Positions 18,551 to 27,877 of a stretch of DNA of 64,000 nucleotides are shown one piece after another. Location: the NCBI RefSeq assembly GCF_030063185.1, contig NZ_JASISP010000002.1, forward strand, positions 62,001-126,000, given 5' to 3'. Source of the DNA: Arthrobacter sp. H35-D1 (GTDB lineage: Bacteria > Actinomycetota > Actinomycetes > Actinomycetales > Micrococcaceae). Numbering within the stretch: the stretch's first letter is position 1; every line of letters starts with the position of its first letter. Made by a program: the position numbers and the translations under genes. Under the pieces are notes generated by a model. It had not been told where the DNA came from. It saw nothing but the letters and a program-made list of their open reading frames with translations, and ran no database searches.

Positions 18551-18589
18551 GGATTCGCTTTCTCGCAGGGGTGGGGTCGGTGAGAAGTC

Positions 18590-20038
18590 TTATTTTTTTG
18601 CATGTGCTGCAGCCTGCGCGGAGACGCTGCCCGGGCGGTTGGCCGCGGTCCAGCCTTCGGCGTTGCGTTGCGGTGCCACGGTCAGGGTCAGTGCCCCGGC
18701 CGGAACGTCCTTGCGCACAATGGCGCCGGCCCCGGTGAATGCGCCGTCGCCGACGGTCACCGGTGCCACGAACACGGTGTTTGAACCGGTGCGCACGCCG
18801 GAGCCGATGACGGTGCGGTGCTTGTTGACGCCGTCGAAATTGGCGGTGATGTTGCCGCAGCCGATGTTGGTGTCCTCGCCGATCTCGGTGTCGCCGGCAT
18901 AACCCAGGTGGCTGAGCTTGGAGCCGCGGCCGATGGTAACGTTCTTCGTTTCGTAGAACGCGCCGATCTTGCCGTCGGCGCCCAGCACCGTGCCGGGGCG
19001 CAGGTAGGTGAAGGGACCCACGTGGGCGCCTTCCCCAATGATGGCCCCGGTGCCGTGCGTGCGGGTCACTTCGGCACCGGCCGCGATCTGCACATCCCGC
19101 AGCGTTGAGTCGGGACCCACGACGGCGTTGCTGGCCACTGTGGTTTTCCCGTGCAGTTGGGTGCCGGGCAGGATGGTGACGTCCTGGGCCAGCTGCACCG
19201 TGGAGTCGATCCAGGTGCTGGCGGGGTCGATGATGCTCACGCCGGCGCGCATCCATGCTTCCAGGATGCGGCGGTTGTGTTCTGCGCCGAGGGCCGACAG
19301 CTGCACGCGGTCGTTGGCGCCTTCCACCTGCCAGCGGTCCGAGGTCGAGACCGCGGCGACCCGGCCGCCGTCGTTCCTGGCCAGCGAAAGGACATCGGTG
19401 AGGTACATCTCGCCCTGGTTGTTGTCCGTGGTGACGGACTTCAGCGCCTGGCGCAGCACGGCCGCGTCAAAGGCGTAGATGCCGGAGTTGATCTCACGGA
19501 TATCACGCTCGGCGTCGGTGGCGTCCTTGTGCTCGCGGATGCCCAGCACTGTGCCGTCCTCGTGGCGCAGGATGCGGCCGTAGCCGGCGGCGTCGTCCAA
19601 CACGGCCGTCAGCACGGTCACGGCGTTGTTGTCTGCGGCGTGCGTTGCCACCAGCGTGGCTAGAAGTTCGGTGGTGAGCAGCGGGACATCGCCGTAGGTA
19701 ACCACCACTGTGCCGCTCAGTTCAGCCTGCGCGTCCAAGGCCTCGAGTGCCTGCTGGACGGCGCGGCCGGTGCCCGGGATGTTGTCCTGGTCCACGAGGA
19801 TGGCGCTTTCATCCAGCGCTGCAACATGGGCTGCGACGAGGTCGCGTTCGTGGCGAACCACCACGGCCAACGTGCCCGGATTCAGCCCCTTGGCTGCTGC
19901 CAGTGCATGGCCCACCAGGGAGACTCCACCGATGGTGTGCAGGATCTTGGGTGTGTGTGACTTCATCCTGGTGCCTGCGCCGGCGGCCAAAACTATGACG
20001 GCTGCCAGGGTATCGGTGGGGATGTCTTGGGGGCTCAC
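18590..20038 (-). CDS. glmU: Bifunctional GlcNAc-1-phosphate uridylyltransferase / glucosamine-1-phosphate acetyltransferase
   Basis: 482 aa starting at a GTG. The N-terminal pyrophosphorylase domain has VIVLAAGAGTRMKS and TPKILHTIGGVSLVGHAL, followed by VVTYGDVPLL. From about residue 255 a left-handed beta-helix of hexapeptide repeats forms the acetyltransferase (GEGAHVGPFTYLRPGTVLG, SHLGYAGDTEIGEDTNIGCG, NFDGVNKHRTVIG). It supplies UDP-GlcNAc for peptidoglycan and other glycans. The gene follows the tRNA-Gln gene on the same strand and probably has its promoter in the 100 bp between them. Confidence 0.97.
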   Translation of the reverse strand: MSPQDIPTDTLAAVIVLAAGAGTRMKSHTPKILHTIGGVSLVGHALAAAKGLNPGTLAVVVRHERDLVAAHVAALDESAILVDQDNIPGTGRAVQQALEALDAQAELSGTVVVTYGDVPLLTTELLATLVATHAADNNAVTVLTAVLDDAAGYGRILRHEDGTVLGIREHKDATDAERDIREINSGIYAFDAAVLRQALKSVTTDNNQGEMYLTDVLSLARNDGGRVAAVSTSDRWQVEGANDRVQLSALGAEHNRRILEAWMRAGVSIIDPASTWIDSTVQLAQDVTILPGTQLHGKTTVASNAVVGPDSTLRDVQIAAGAEVTRTHGTGAIIGEGAHVGPFTYLRPGTVLGADGKIGAFYETKNVTIGRGSKLSHLGYAGDTEIGEDTNIGCGNITANFDGVNKHRTVIGSGVRTGSNTVFVAPVTVGDGAFTGAGAIVRKDVPAGALTLTVAPQRNAEGWTAANRPGSVSAQAAAHAKK

Positions 20039-20141
20039 TAAGTGGCACTCCTGCCCGGATCAATGTCCGTTTTTAAACGTACTCAATGGGAAACAGTTCC
20101 ATGGTACCCGCTTGGGCCGGATGCCCGATCCGCATCGAATG

Positions 20142-20216
20142 TGGTTCCGCCCATAGGATTCGAACCTATACTCCACAGCTCCAAAGGCTGGGGTGCTGCC
20201 ATTACACCAGGGCGGA
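20142..20216 (-). tRNA. tRNA-Gln (anticodon TTG), CCA encoded
   Basis: Folds as a full cloverleaf on the minus strand: acceptor TCCGCCC/GGGCGGA, D arm GTGT/GCAC, anticodon arm CCAGC-CTTTGGA-GCTGT, and T arm ATAGG-TTCGAAT-CCTAT. The discriminator A is followed by an encoded CCA. The loop CTTTGGA gives anticodon TTG, reading CAA (and CAG by wobble). The outermost anticodon-stem pair is a C-T mismatch. Confidence 0.95.
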
Positions 20217-20362
20217 CTACGCGCTTCTTGCTCTCGCTGGAAGCTCACGAGAATATAGTGTGCCACGCCGAGACGCCCTTGCGCGAGTTGAGAGCTGCAT
20301 CGCTGCGCAAACAGCCCGTGCCACGTGGTGAACATCACAGTGACCGGAAGGTGCTGGCTGCT

Positions 20363-20409
20363 GCGCGCCATTGAGTTCCCATGGTGCGCCACAACTGGAC
20401 CTGCGCACC
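20363..20409. repeat. Three-unit GCGC-ACC palindromic array, right of the DUF559 gene's 3' end
   Basis: Units GCGCGCC (20363), GGTGCGC (20383) and GCGCACC (20403) alternate in orientation and begin exactly 20 bp apart. The last two pair as a hairpin and share flanks with a second array at 21380-21447: ATGGTGCGCCAC, CTGGA, CTGCGCAC and TTG occur in the same order in both. Confidence 0.6.
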
Positions 20410-20417
20410 GTTGGGCC

Positions 20418-21254
20418 CTAATGACGCCTCGCTGCAATCGTTTCAAAGGCCTGACGGATCCAGCGCAGCATTTCCTCCGGATAGTACATGGCCACGGCAG
20501 CCCTAAAGTGCAGCACAGGGACGTCTCGGATCATGAGAACGTTGCCACGGCGAAGGTCCTCTTTCCAGGCTTCTTCGTTGTTGTGGTAATCCTTGCCATC
20601 AATTTCAAGCCCCAGCTGGCCATCCACCAGCGCGTCAAGATGGCCCATGCCGCGAATGTAGGCCTGTCCCTGGACGTTGTAGCCAGCCTTCTGCAACTGG
20701 TATCTGGCGCATGTTTCAGGAATCGACATCGATTGCGGGTCGATCAGCCCAATGATTTTGCGAATCCGGGCATCATTGCGCCTGCTGAAGAACGCCCGCA
20801 GCTGTGCCACGGTGCATTTTTCCTTGACAACGGCCGATTCCAGGACACAAAGTATCTCCAGCTCCGTGCCACACTGCGCGCAATGGCGAAGAATGTCCCG
20901 TAGGAGCAGCCTGCCCTGGAATCTGTGCGTCACACAGCCTGATACCGGCCGGCCGTGCGCCGTCCCGACATGCGGAACGTCCTGGGCGTGGAGAACCCAG
21001 AGCCCGTCTTGTCTCGCACGGGCAAAACACGTCAGTTCCGCCTGATTGCTGGCCAGGTGCTCCGCCATGGGCGAGGACCCCTCAGCCGCATAGACACCAC
21101 GGGAGACCCGCCTTATGCGACCTGATTGAACAGCCTGCCGGATATGCCGGTCCGAGAACCCTCGGTCCACGAGCACGCTGCGCCGAACGGTTCCACCCAG
21201 GGCGGCAATAACTGACTCAACGGGGCTGATGCTACGACTGTTTTGTGCATTCAT
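20418..21254 (-). CDS. DUF559 / AbiEi-like protein with endonuclease-type domain
   Basis: 278 aa from the ATG at 21254 (MNAQNSRS). Residues about 10-60 look like the N-terminal winged-helix of AbiEi-type antitoxins (LVDRGFSDRHIRQAVQSGRI, then RRVSRGVYAA). The C-terminal third (LDALVDGQLGLEIDGKDYHN, ending in VPVLHFRAAVAMYYPEEMLR) matches the DUF559/Vsr-like PD-(D/E)XK fold, with D, E and K present in the right spacing. Genes of this architecture are very common single genes in actinobacteria, and a nuclease or DNA-binding role is inferred from fold only. No partner toxin is adjacent. It is bracketed on both sides by phased palindromic arrays. Confidence 0.8.
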   Translation of the reverse strand: MNAQNSRSISPVESVIAALGGTVRRSVLVDRGFSDRHIRQAVQSGRIRRVSRGVYAAEGSSPMAEHLASNQAELTCFARARQDGLWVLHAQDVPHVGTAHGRPVSGCVTHRFQGRLLLRDILRHCAQCGTELEILCVLESAVVKEKCTVAQLRAFFSRRNDARIRKIIGLIDPQSMSIPETCARYQLQKAGYNVQGQAYIRGMGHLDALVDGQLGLEIDGKDYHNNEEAWKEDLRRGNVLMIRDVPVLHFRAAVAMYYPEEMLRWIRQAFETIAARRH

Positions 21255-21379
21255 GGCACCATGATCGGCCAGAAAAGGAAGCTGCGACAGTCCCGGCGTC
21301 GTACTTGTGAACAAGACGGCGCCGGGCCATGGCTGTGGAAGAAGAAACACAACCCAGCTCGGCGGGCAGGAAACGCCGT

Positions 21380-21447
21380 GGCGCACCCTTGAGGTTCAAT
21401 GGTGCGCCACTCCTGGAGCTGCGCACGATTGCCGAACAATGGTGCGC
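21380..21447. repeat. Four-unit phased palindromic array upstream of the DUF559 gene
   Basis: Alternating units GGCGCACC (21380), GGTGCGCC (21401), GCGCAC (21421) and GGTGCGC (21441) start 21, 20 and 20 bp apart. Units 1 and 2 form a perfect 8-bp stem with a 13-nt loop; units 2 and 3 form an alternative stem. The array lies between the DUF559 start and the ABC-F stop. Confidence 0.6.
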
Positions 21448-21467
21448 TGTGGTCAAAGTGGCGGCGC

Positions 21468-23258
21468 TTACTCCAGCACCTCGGAAGCTGCCAGCCATTC
21501 CAGTTCCAGGCCTGCGCGCTCGGAGGCCAGTTTCGCCAGCTTGGCGTTGAGGTCGGCCAGCGCGTCGTAGTCGCCCACGTGCTCGCTCATTTTGGCATGG
21601 ACCTTGGCGTCGGCAGCCGAATTCTTGCCCAGCTGGCGTTCCAGGCGGTTCAGGACCTTGCGGGCATCGCGCTTTTCCCCCTCGGTGGGCCCTGACGGAG
21701 CAGTAGCGGCGGCGTCGGACTTGGCAGAGGGACCCACGCCGGCGTCGGCACGCAGCTCCAGGTACTGGTCCACTCCCCCGGGCAGTCCGCGCAACTTGCC
21801 GTCGCCCAGCAGCGCCATCTGGTGGTCGGTGACGCGCTCAAGCAGGTACCTATCATGCGAGACCACCACCAGCGTGCCCGGCCAGCCGTCCAGGACGTCT
21901 TCCACGGCGGCCAAGGTGTCCGTGTCAAGGTCGTTGGTGGGCTCATCGAGCATGAGCACATTGGGCTCACCCACCAGCAGGCGCAGCAGCTGCAGGCGAC
22001 GGCGCTCACCGCCGGAGAGGTCCTTCACTTGTGTCCACTGCTTGTCCTTGGTGAAACCGAGCTGCTCCACGAGCTGTCCGGCGCTCATGTCCTTGCCGCC
22101 CACGTCAAAGGAGCGCTTCTCCCGCTCAATGACCTCAACGACGCGCATGCCCAGGACGTCGTCTAACTCGTCCACTTCCTGCGTCAGCACGGCCGTCTTC
22201 ACGGTCTTGCCGCGCTTGACCTTGCCGGACGACGGCGAAACCTCGCCGTTGAGCAGCTGCAGCAAGGTGGTCTTTCCGGCGCCGTTGACGCCCACCAGTC
22301 CGAGCCGTTCGCCCGGGGCCAGGCGCAGCGTGATGTTGTTGAATAGTTCCTTTGCGGTCTCGTCCTCCCCGTACGTCAGCGACACGTTTTCGAGGTCGAT
22401 CACGTCCTTGCCGAGGCGCGCCGTGGCCATTTTGGACAGGGCCACGGTGTCGCGGGGTTCGGGGACGTCCGCGATGAGGTCGTTGGCGGCCTCGATCCGG
22501 AACTTGGGCTTGGCGGTCCGGGCGGGGGCACCGCGGCGCAGCCAGGCCAGCTCCTTCTTCACGAGCTGGACGCGCTTGGACTCAACGACGGCGGCCGTTT
22601 TGTCCCGCTCGGCCCGGGCCAGCACATACGCTGCGTAGCCGCCGTCGAACGGGTCGATGACGCCGTCGTGGACTTCCCACGTGCGCGTGCACACTTCATC
22701 CAGGAACCAACGGTCGTGGGTGACGACGACGAACGCGCCCTCGTTGGCCCGCCACCGCTGCTTGAGGTGCTTCGCCAGCCAGGCCACGCCCTCCACGTCG
22801 AGGTGGTTGGTGGGCTCGTCGAGCATGATGACGTCGTCGTCGCCGATCAGCAGCTTGGCCAGGGCCACGCGGCGCTTCTGGCCGCCGGAGAGCGAATGGA
22901 TGTTCGCGTGCCAGTCGACCTCGCCCACCAGGGCGCCCATGATTTCGCGGATCTTGGGGTTGGAGGCCCATTCGTGGTCCGCCGCCTCGCCCACAATGGC
23001 GAAGCCCACCGTGTCCTCGCCGTCGAGCACGTCGGTTTGGTCAAGGTAGCTGACCTGCACCCCGCCGCGCCTGGTGACGCGGCCCGAGTCCGCCGTTTGC
23101 CGCCCGGCCAGCAGGCGCATCAGCGTGGACTTGCCATCGCCGTTGCGCCCCACAATGCCAATGCGGTCCCCTTCGTCAAGCCCAACACTGACCCCGTCAA
23201 GGACCGTCCGGGTTGCGAAGGAGATGCTTAGATTTTCTCCGCCCAGCAAATGAGCCAC
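21468..23258 (-). CDS. ABC-F family ATPase (translation factor / ribosome protection type)
   Basis: 596 aa from a GTG at 23258 (VAHLLGGENLSISF), with GGAAAG 9 nt upstream. It has two ABC domains and no membrane segments: Walker A GRNGDGKST and GVNGAGKTT, signatures LSGGQKRRVALAKLL and LSGGERRRLQLLRLL, Walker B VIMLDEPTNHLD and VLMLDEPTNDLD. A charged linker joins them and a C-terminal coiled coil (KRDARKVLNRLERQLGKNSA) resembles that of Uup. ABC-F proteins act on ribosomes; the Uup-like C-terminus suggests a housekeeping member and not a dedicated resistance factor. It is downstream of ispE in the conserved tatD-rpfB-rsmA-ispE run. Confidence 0.93.
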   Translation of the reverse strand: MAHLLGGENLSISFATRTVLDGVSVGLDEGDRIGIVGRNGDGKSTLMRLLAGRQTADSGRVTRRGGVQVSYLDQTDVLDGEDTVGFAIVGEAADHEWASNPKIREIMGALVGEVDWHANIHSLSGGQKRRVALAKLLIGDDDVIMLDEPTNHLDVEGVAWLAKHLKQRWRANEGAFVVVTHDRWFLDEVCTRTWEVHDGVIDPFDGGYAAYVLARAERDKTAAVVESKRVQLVKKELAWLRRGAPARTAKPKFRIEAANDLIADVPEPRDTVALSKMATARLGKDVIDLENVSLTYGEDETAKELFNNITLRLAPGERLGLVGVNGAGKTTLLQLLNGEVSPSSGKVKRGKTVKTAVLTQEVDELDDVLGMRVVEVIEREKRSFDVGGKDMSAGQLVEQLGFTKDKQWTQVKDLSGGERRRLQLLRLLVGEPNVLMLDEPTNDLDTDTLAAVEDVLDGWPGTLVVVSHDRYLLERVTDHQMALLGDGKLRGLPGGVDQYLELRADAGVGPSAKSDAAATAPSGPTEGEKRDARKVLNRLERQLGKNSAADAKVHAKMSEHVGDYDALADLNAKLAKLASERAGLELEWLAASEVLE

Positions 23259-23336
23259 GTGGTACCACTTTCCGTAAAAATATTGATTGATGAAGACTTC
23301 TCTTGCGGGCGCGCTGGCCCTTGAGTGCACAGGCCC

Positions 23337-24398
23337 TTAGGCGATGATCGCGGCCCCGTGCACGGGGCCTTCCACAGCCCATGCTTCGTGGCCCCGCTCC
23401 GACAGGGCCGCCGCGAGTGCCGCGGCGTGCTCCTGCCCGGCCGCCAGGAACGCCAGGGTGGGCCCGGAGCCGGACACCAGCGACGCCAGCGCCCCCACTT
23501 CGTCCCCCGCCGCCAGCACAGCTGCCAGTTCCGGGGCCAATGCCAGCGTGGCGGGTTGCAGGTCGTTGTGCAAGTACGGGGCCAGGGCGTGCGGATCCCC
23601 GGCCCGCAACGCAGCCAACACGCCCGGTGCAACCTCCCGCGGCTCGACGGCCGCAACACCGCCCTCGCGGCGCAGTGAATCCAGCTTCCCGTACACCAGC
23701 GGCGTGGACAGTCCGTGCCCGGCCGGCACCAACACCCAATGCAGGGGCGTGGGTGCCAGGGCTTCGGTGAGCTTGTCCCCCACTCCGAGGCCGACGGCGG
23801 CTCCCCCCAAAAGTGCGAACGGCACGTCTGCACCCAGTTCGGCACCCAGCTGGGAGAGTTCTTCCCGGGAGAGCCCCGTGTGCCACAGCGCGTCGCAGGC
23901 CACCAGCGTGGCGGCGGCGTCGGCCGAGCCGCCGCCCATGCCGCCGGCAATGGGGACGTGCTTGGTGATCTCCAGGTGGACGCCGGCGGGGTTTTCGGCG
24001 ATGTCGGCCACGAGCAGGGCCGCCTTGACCGCCAAGTTGCCTCCGTCCAGGGGTATGTTGGCCAGCGCGGCGGCGTCGAGGGTGCTTTCGGGGCTGATGC
24101 TCACGCTCACGTCGGCGGCCGGCCTGCCCGGTTTGACGGTGGCCAGCACTTCCTCATGGCGTGAGACGGCGAGATAGGTGCTGGCGACGCCGTGGTAGCC
24201 GTCCTCGCGCAGCGGACCCACCCGAAAGGAGGCGTTGATTTTTCCCGGGGCGCTGACCTTCACGTGTCGCGGGGAATGGCCCCACAAGGGGGTCGCTTCG
24301 AACGGCTCGGAAACGGTGGCCGCATCCCATGCTGCACGGCCCCCGCCGTCCTGTTCCGTCGGTTCCATGTCCGTTGGCTCCATGTCTATTGGTTCCAT
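23337..24398 (-). CDS. ispE: 4-diphosphocytidyl-2-C-methyl-D-erythritol kinase
   Basis: 353 aa. A GHMP kinase of the MEP isoprenoid pathway: VSAPGKINASFRVG, the P-loop PIAGGMGGGSADAAATLVA and VSGSGPTLAFLAAG. The ATG at 24398 begins one base after the rsmA stop. The first 15 codons are three near-identical 15-bp repeats (MEPID MEPTD MEPTE), each with its own ATG, so three start codons lie in frame 15 bp apart. About 45 residues precede the conserved core, longer than usual for IspE, so a GTG just before KVSAPGKINA is an alternative start. Confidence 0.95.
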   Translation of the reverse strand: MEPIDMEPTDMEPTEQDGGGRAAWDAATVSEPFEATPLWGHSPRHVKVSAPGKINASFRVGPLREDGYHGVASTYLAVSRHEEVLATVKPGRPAADVSVSISPESTLDAAALANIPLDGGNLAVKAALLVADIAENPAGVHLEITKHVPIAGGMGGGSADAAATLVACDALWHTGLSREELSQLGAELGADVPFALLGGAAVGLGVGDKLTEALAPTPLHWVLVPAGHGLSTPLVYGKLDSLRREGGVAAVEPREVAPGVLAALRAGDPHALAPYLHNDLQPATLALAPELAAVLAAGDEVGALASLVSGSGPTLAFLAAGQEHAAALAAALSERGHEAWAVEGPVHGAAIIA

Positions 24399-24399
24399 G

Positions 24400-25272
24400 T
24401 CAGGCCGTGAAGGGGATCTTGGCTTCGGCGATGCGCGCATAGGCTGCCACGTCAATGACTTCGCCGCGGGCGCTGGGGTCCACACCGGCCAGGCGCAAGC
24501 AGCGCTCCGCTTCGGCAGCGCCGCCGGCCCAGCCGGCCAGTGCTGCCCGCAGGGTTTTGCGGCGCTGGGCGAACGCTGCATCAATGACAGCAAACACCTC
24601 TTCGCGGCTGGCCCGTGTCACCGGCGGTTCGTGCCGGGTGAAGGACACCAGCCCCGAGGAAATCTTGGGGGCCGGCCAGAACACGTTCATGCCGATCACC
24701 CCGGCCTTGCGCATCTTCGAATACCAGGCGCCCTTGACAGAGGGCACACCGTACGTCTTGGACCCGGGGCCGGCCACCATGCGGTCTGCCACCTCGTCCT
24801 GGACCATGACAAGGCCGTGTTGCAGGGAAGGGAAGTGTTCCAGCAAGTTCAACACCACGGGCACGGCCACGTTGTACGGCAGGTTGGCCACGAGGGCAGT
24901 GGGCTCGACGGGGAGTTCCCGCACGCGCATGGCGTCGGAAAGCACCACCTCGAGATTGCCGGCCAACTCCGGGCGGAATGCGGCCACTGTGGAAGGGAGC
25001 TTCGCGGCCAGCACGGGATCGATCTCCACGGCCACCACGCGGGCGGCGGCGTCGAGCAGTCCCAGCGTCAGCGACCCCAGGCCGGGACCCACCTCGAGGA
25101 CGGTTTCAGCAGGGTCAATGTTGGCCGCGGCCACGATTCGGCGGATGGTGTTTCCGTCAATGACAAAGTTTTGTCCCAGCATTTTGGTGGGACGCACACC
25201 GATTTCCTCCGCAAGGCGGCGGATTTCGGTGGCACCCAGCAGTGGCTGGGTTGCGGGGCTGGGCTCAGGCAT
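24400..25272 (-). CDS. rsmA: 16S rRNA adenine(1518/1519)-N6 dimethyltransferase
   Basis: 290 aa from the ATG at 25272. It has the SAM-binding motif [17 protein letters not shown], the family opening [18 protein letters not shown], the NLPY catalytic motif ([20 protein letters not shown]) and the C-terminal rRNA-contact domain ([18 protein letters not shown]). It dimethylates two adjacent adenines near the 3' end of 16S rRNA. The open frame continues far upstream through the hairpin and rpfB, which is an artefact of high GC. The stop is followed at once by ispE. Confidence 0.96.
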   Translation of the reverse strand: MPEPSPATQPLLGATEIRRLAEEIGVRPTKMLGQNFVIDGNTIRRIVAAANIDPAETVLEVGPGLGSLTLGLLDAAARVVAVEIDPVLAAKLPSTVAAFRPELAGNLEVVLSDAMRVRELPVEPTALVANLPYNVAVPVVLNLLEHFPSLQHGLVMVQDEVADRMVAGPGSKTYGVPSVKGAWYSKMRKAGVIGMNVFWPAPKISSGLVSFTRHEPPVTRASREEVFAVIDAAFAQRRKTLRAALAGWAGGAAEAERCLRLAGVDPSARGEVIDVAAYARIAEAKIPFTA

Positions 25273-25309
25273 GGTCACCGAATAATCGTAGCCGCTATTA
25301 ACGGAAGCA

Positions 25310-25340
25310 CTCCCCCGCCGCGGGAATCGCGGCGGGGGAG
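25310..25340 (-). terminator. GC-rich 13-bp stem-loop after the rpfB-like gene
   Basis: CTCCCCCGCCGCG (25310-25322), a 5-nt loop, and the exact inverse CGCGGCGGGGGAG (25328-25340). It lies 24 bp past the rpfB-like stop on the minus strand, before the rsmA start. There is no clear U-tract, which is common in high-GC terminators. It may separate rpfB from rsmA-ispE transcription. Confidence 0.7.
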
Positions 25341-25363
25341 CGGATGAATCGTGTGCAGGGACG

Positions 25364-26632
<1,269 letters not shown>

Positions 26633-26689
26633 TCATGCCACGAATCGTCCAGCAAAAATTGTTCTTCAAAAACGGTGTCCGCCGGCCCA

Positions 26690-26800
26690 ATGTGAACGGT
26701 GGGCCCAACAGCATTTCACCCGTTGGCCTTCCCCGACCACGGCTAATAGTTCTCGAGCGTAACCTAACCGTGACCAAATGGACAAGATTGGGTCACGAAT
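26690..26800 (-). promoter_or_regulatory. Candidate c-di-AMP (ydaO-type) riboswitch 5' of rpfB
   Basis: The 270-bp leader between tatD and rpfB contains, read on the minus strand, GTCGGGGAAGGCC (near 26725-26738) followed by ACGGGTGAAATGC. This resembles the conserved GGGGAACC...GGGUGAAU core of ydaO riboswitches, which control rpf genes in several actinobacteria. The upstream pairing elements could not be confirmed by eye. Confidence 0.35.
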
Positions 26801-26830
26801 AAGTGATGGATACCACAGTGCCTGTCGGCC

Positions 26831-27754
26831 TTAGCCGGCCCAGGAGCCGTAAACTGCCTCCGTATTTTTGCGCAGAAGTTGGCACATGCCGGCCAGTTCA
26901 CGCTCAAGCAGTTGACTCATGTTTTGCACCGTATAAGGCAGCATGTAGCTGGCGTTGGGCCGTCCGCGGAACGGATGCGGGGTCAAAAAGGGCGCATCCG
27001 TCTCAGCCAAAATGAGCGCCGGGTCGGCCACCGCCAGGGCTTCGCGCAGATTCTTTGCATTCTTGAACGTCACAGTGCCGGAAAAGGACATGTACCAGCC
27101 GTTGTCGTTGCAGATTTTTGCCAGTTCCGCATCCCCGGAGAAGCAGTGGAAAACCAGTCGTTCGGGTGCCCCGGACTGTTGCAGAATACTCAACACGTCG
27201 GCGTGCGCATCGCGGCAGTGGATTTGCAGGGCCAGGTTCCTGCTTTTGGCGATTTCAAGGTGCTCCCGGAAGGAATGGTGTTGGGCGGCCATGCCGTCCT
27301 CGCCCGTCCGGAAGTAGTCAAGGCCGGTTTCCCCGATGGCGCGAATCCGTGGGTGGGCGGCCAGTGCGTCAATTTCAGCGAGCGCATCCGCCAGGGTTCC
27401 TTCTTCCGCCAGCCCCGGGGCGTCGTTGGGGTGGATGGCCACGGCTCCCAGCAGGCGCTTGTCTGCCTCGACGGCAGCCACGGTAAAGCGGGACGAGGGC
27501 AGGTCGCAGCCAACCTGCACGGCCCCGCCAACCCCCACGGCTTCCGCGGCGTCCAGCGCATCCGCCAATGCAACGGGTGAGTCACCAAAGTCAAAGTGGG
27601 TGTGGTTGTCATACACCGGCACCGGCAGCGCCGGCGGAGCCGCGGCAAAGGGCCCAGGGCGGTTGCCGCCGTCGTTGCTTGATGACAGGGATTTCGCGGC
27701 CAGCTCCGCCAGCGAAACTGGCCGGTACGGGAGGGGAACTTCTTCAGAGCACAT
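26831..27754 (-). CDS. TatD family metal-dependent hydrolase
   Basis: 307 aa from the ATG at 27754. It has an amidohydrolase-like TIM barrel with the metal ligands in the usual order: DNHTHFD, GETGLDYFR, LQIHCRDAHADV, VFHCFSGDAEL and ILAETDAPFLTPHPFRG. Family members act as 3'-5' DNases or D-aminoacyl-tRNA deacylase-like enzymes. A 40-residue Ser/Gly/Pro-rich N-terminal tail precedes the barrel. It is first in the tatD-rpfB-rsmA-ispE order; metG, often upstream, is not here. Instead a divergent MoxR operon follows on the plus strand. Confidence 0.94.
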   Translation of the reverse strand: MCSEEVPLPYRPVSLAELAAKSLSSSNDGGNRPGPFAAAPPALPVPVYDNHTHFDFGDSPVALADALDAAEAVGVGGAVQVGCDLPSSRFTVAAVEADKRLLGAVAIHPNDAPGLAEEGTLADALAEIDALAAHPRIRAIGETGLDYFRTGEDGMAAQHHSFREHLEIAKSRNLALQIHCRDAHADVLSILQQSGAPERLVFHCFSGDAELAKICNDNGWYMSFSGTVTFKNAKNLREALAVADPALILAETDAPFLTPHPFRGRPNASYMLPYTVQNMSQLLERELAGMCQLLRKNTEAVYGSWAG

Positions 27755-27877
27755 AGTTGTCCACTTTACCGTTTGTGGGTTTTCCCGGCAGCGGTGGCGC
27801 CAAACGGGCCTCTTGCTAGTAGCGTAGGTCACAGAAGCGTCCGGGCCTCGTGCCGGGCATCAACGGGAAGGTGGGGC

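Noticed and set aside
21255-21386. Upstream extension of the DUF559 gene to 21386
   Set aside because: It would read through hydrophobic, non-conserved sequence; the AbiEi-like fold begins right after the ATG at 21254.
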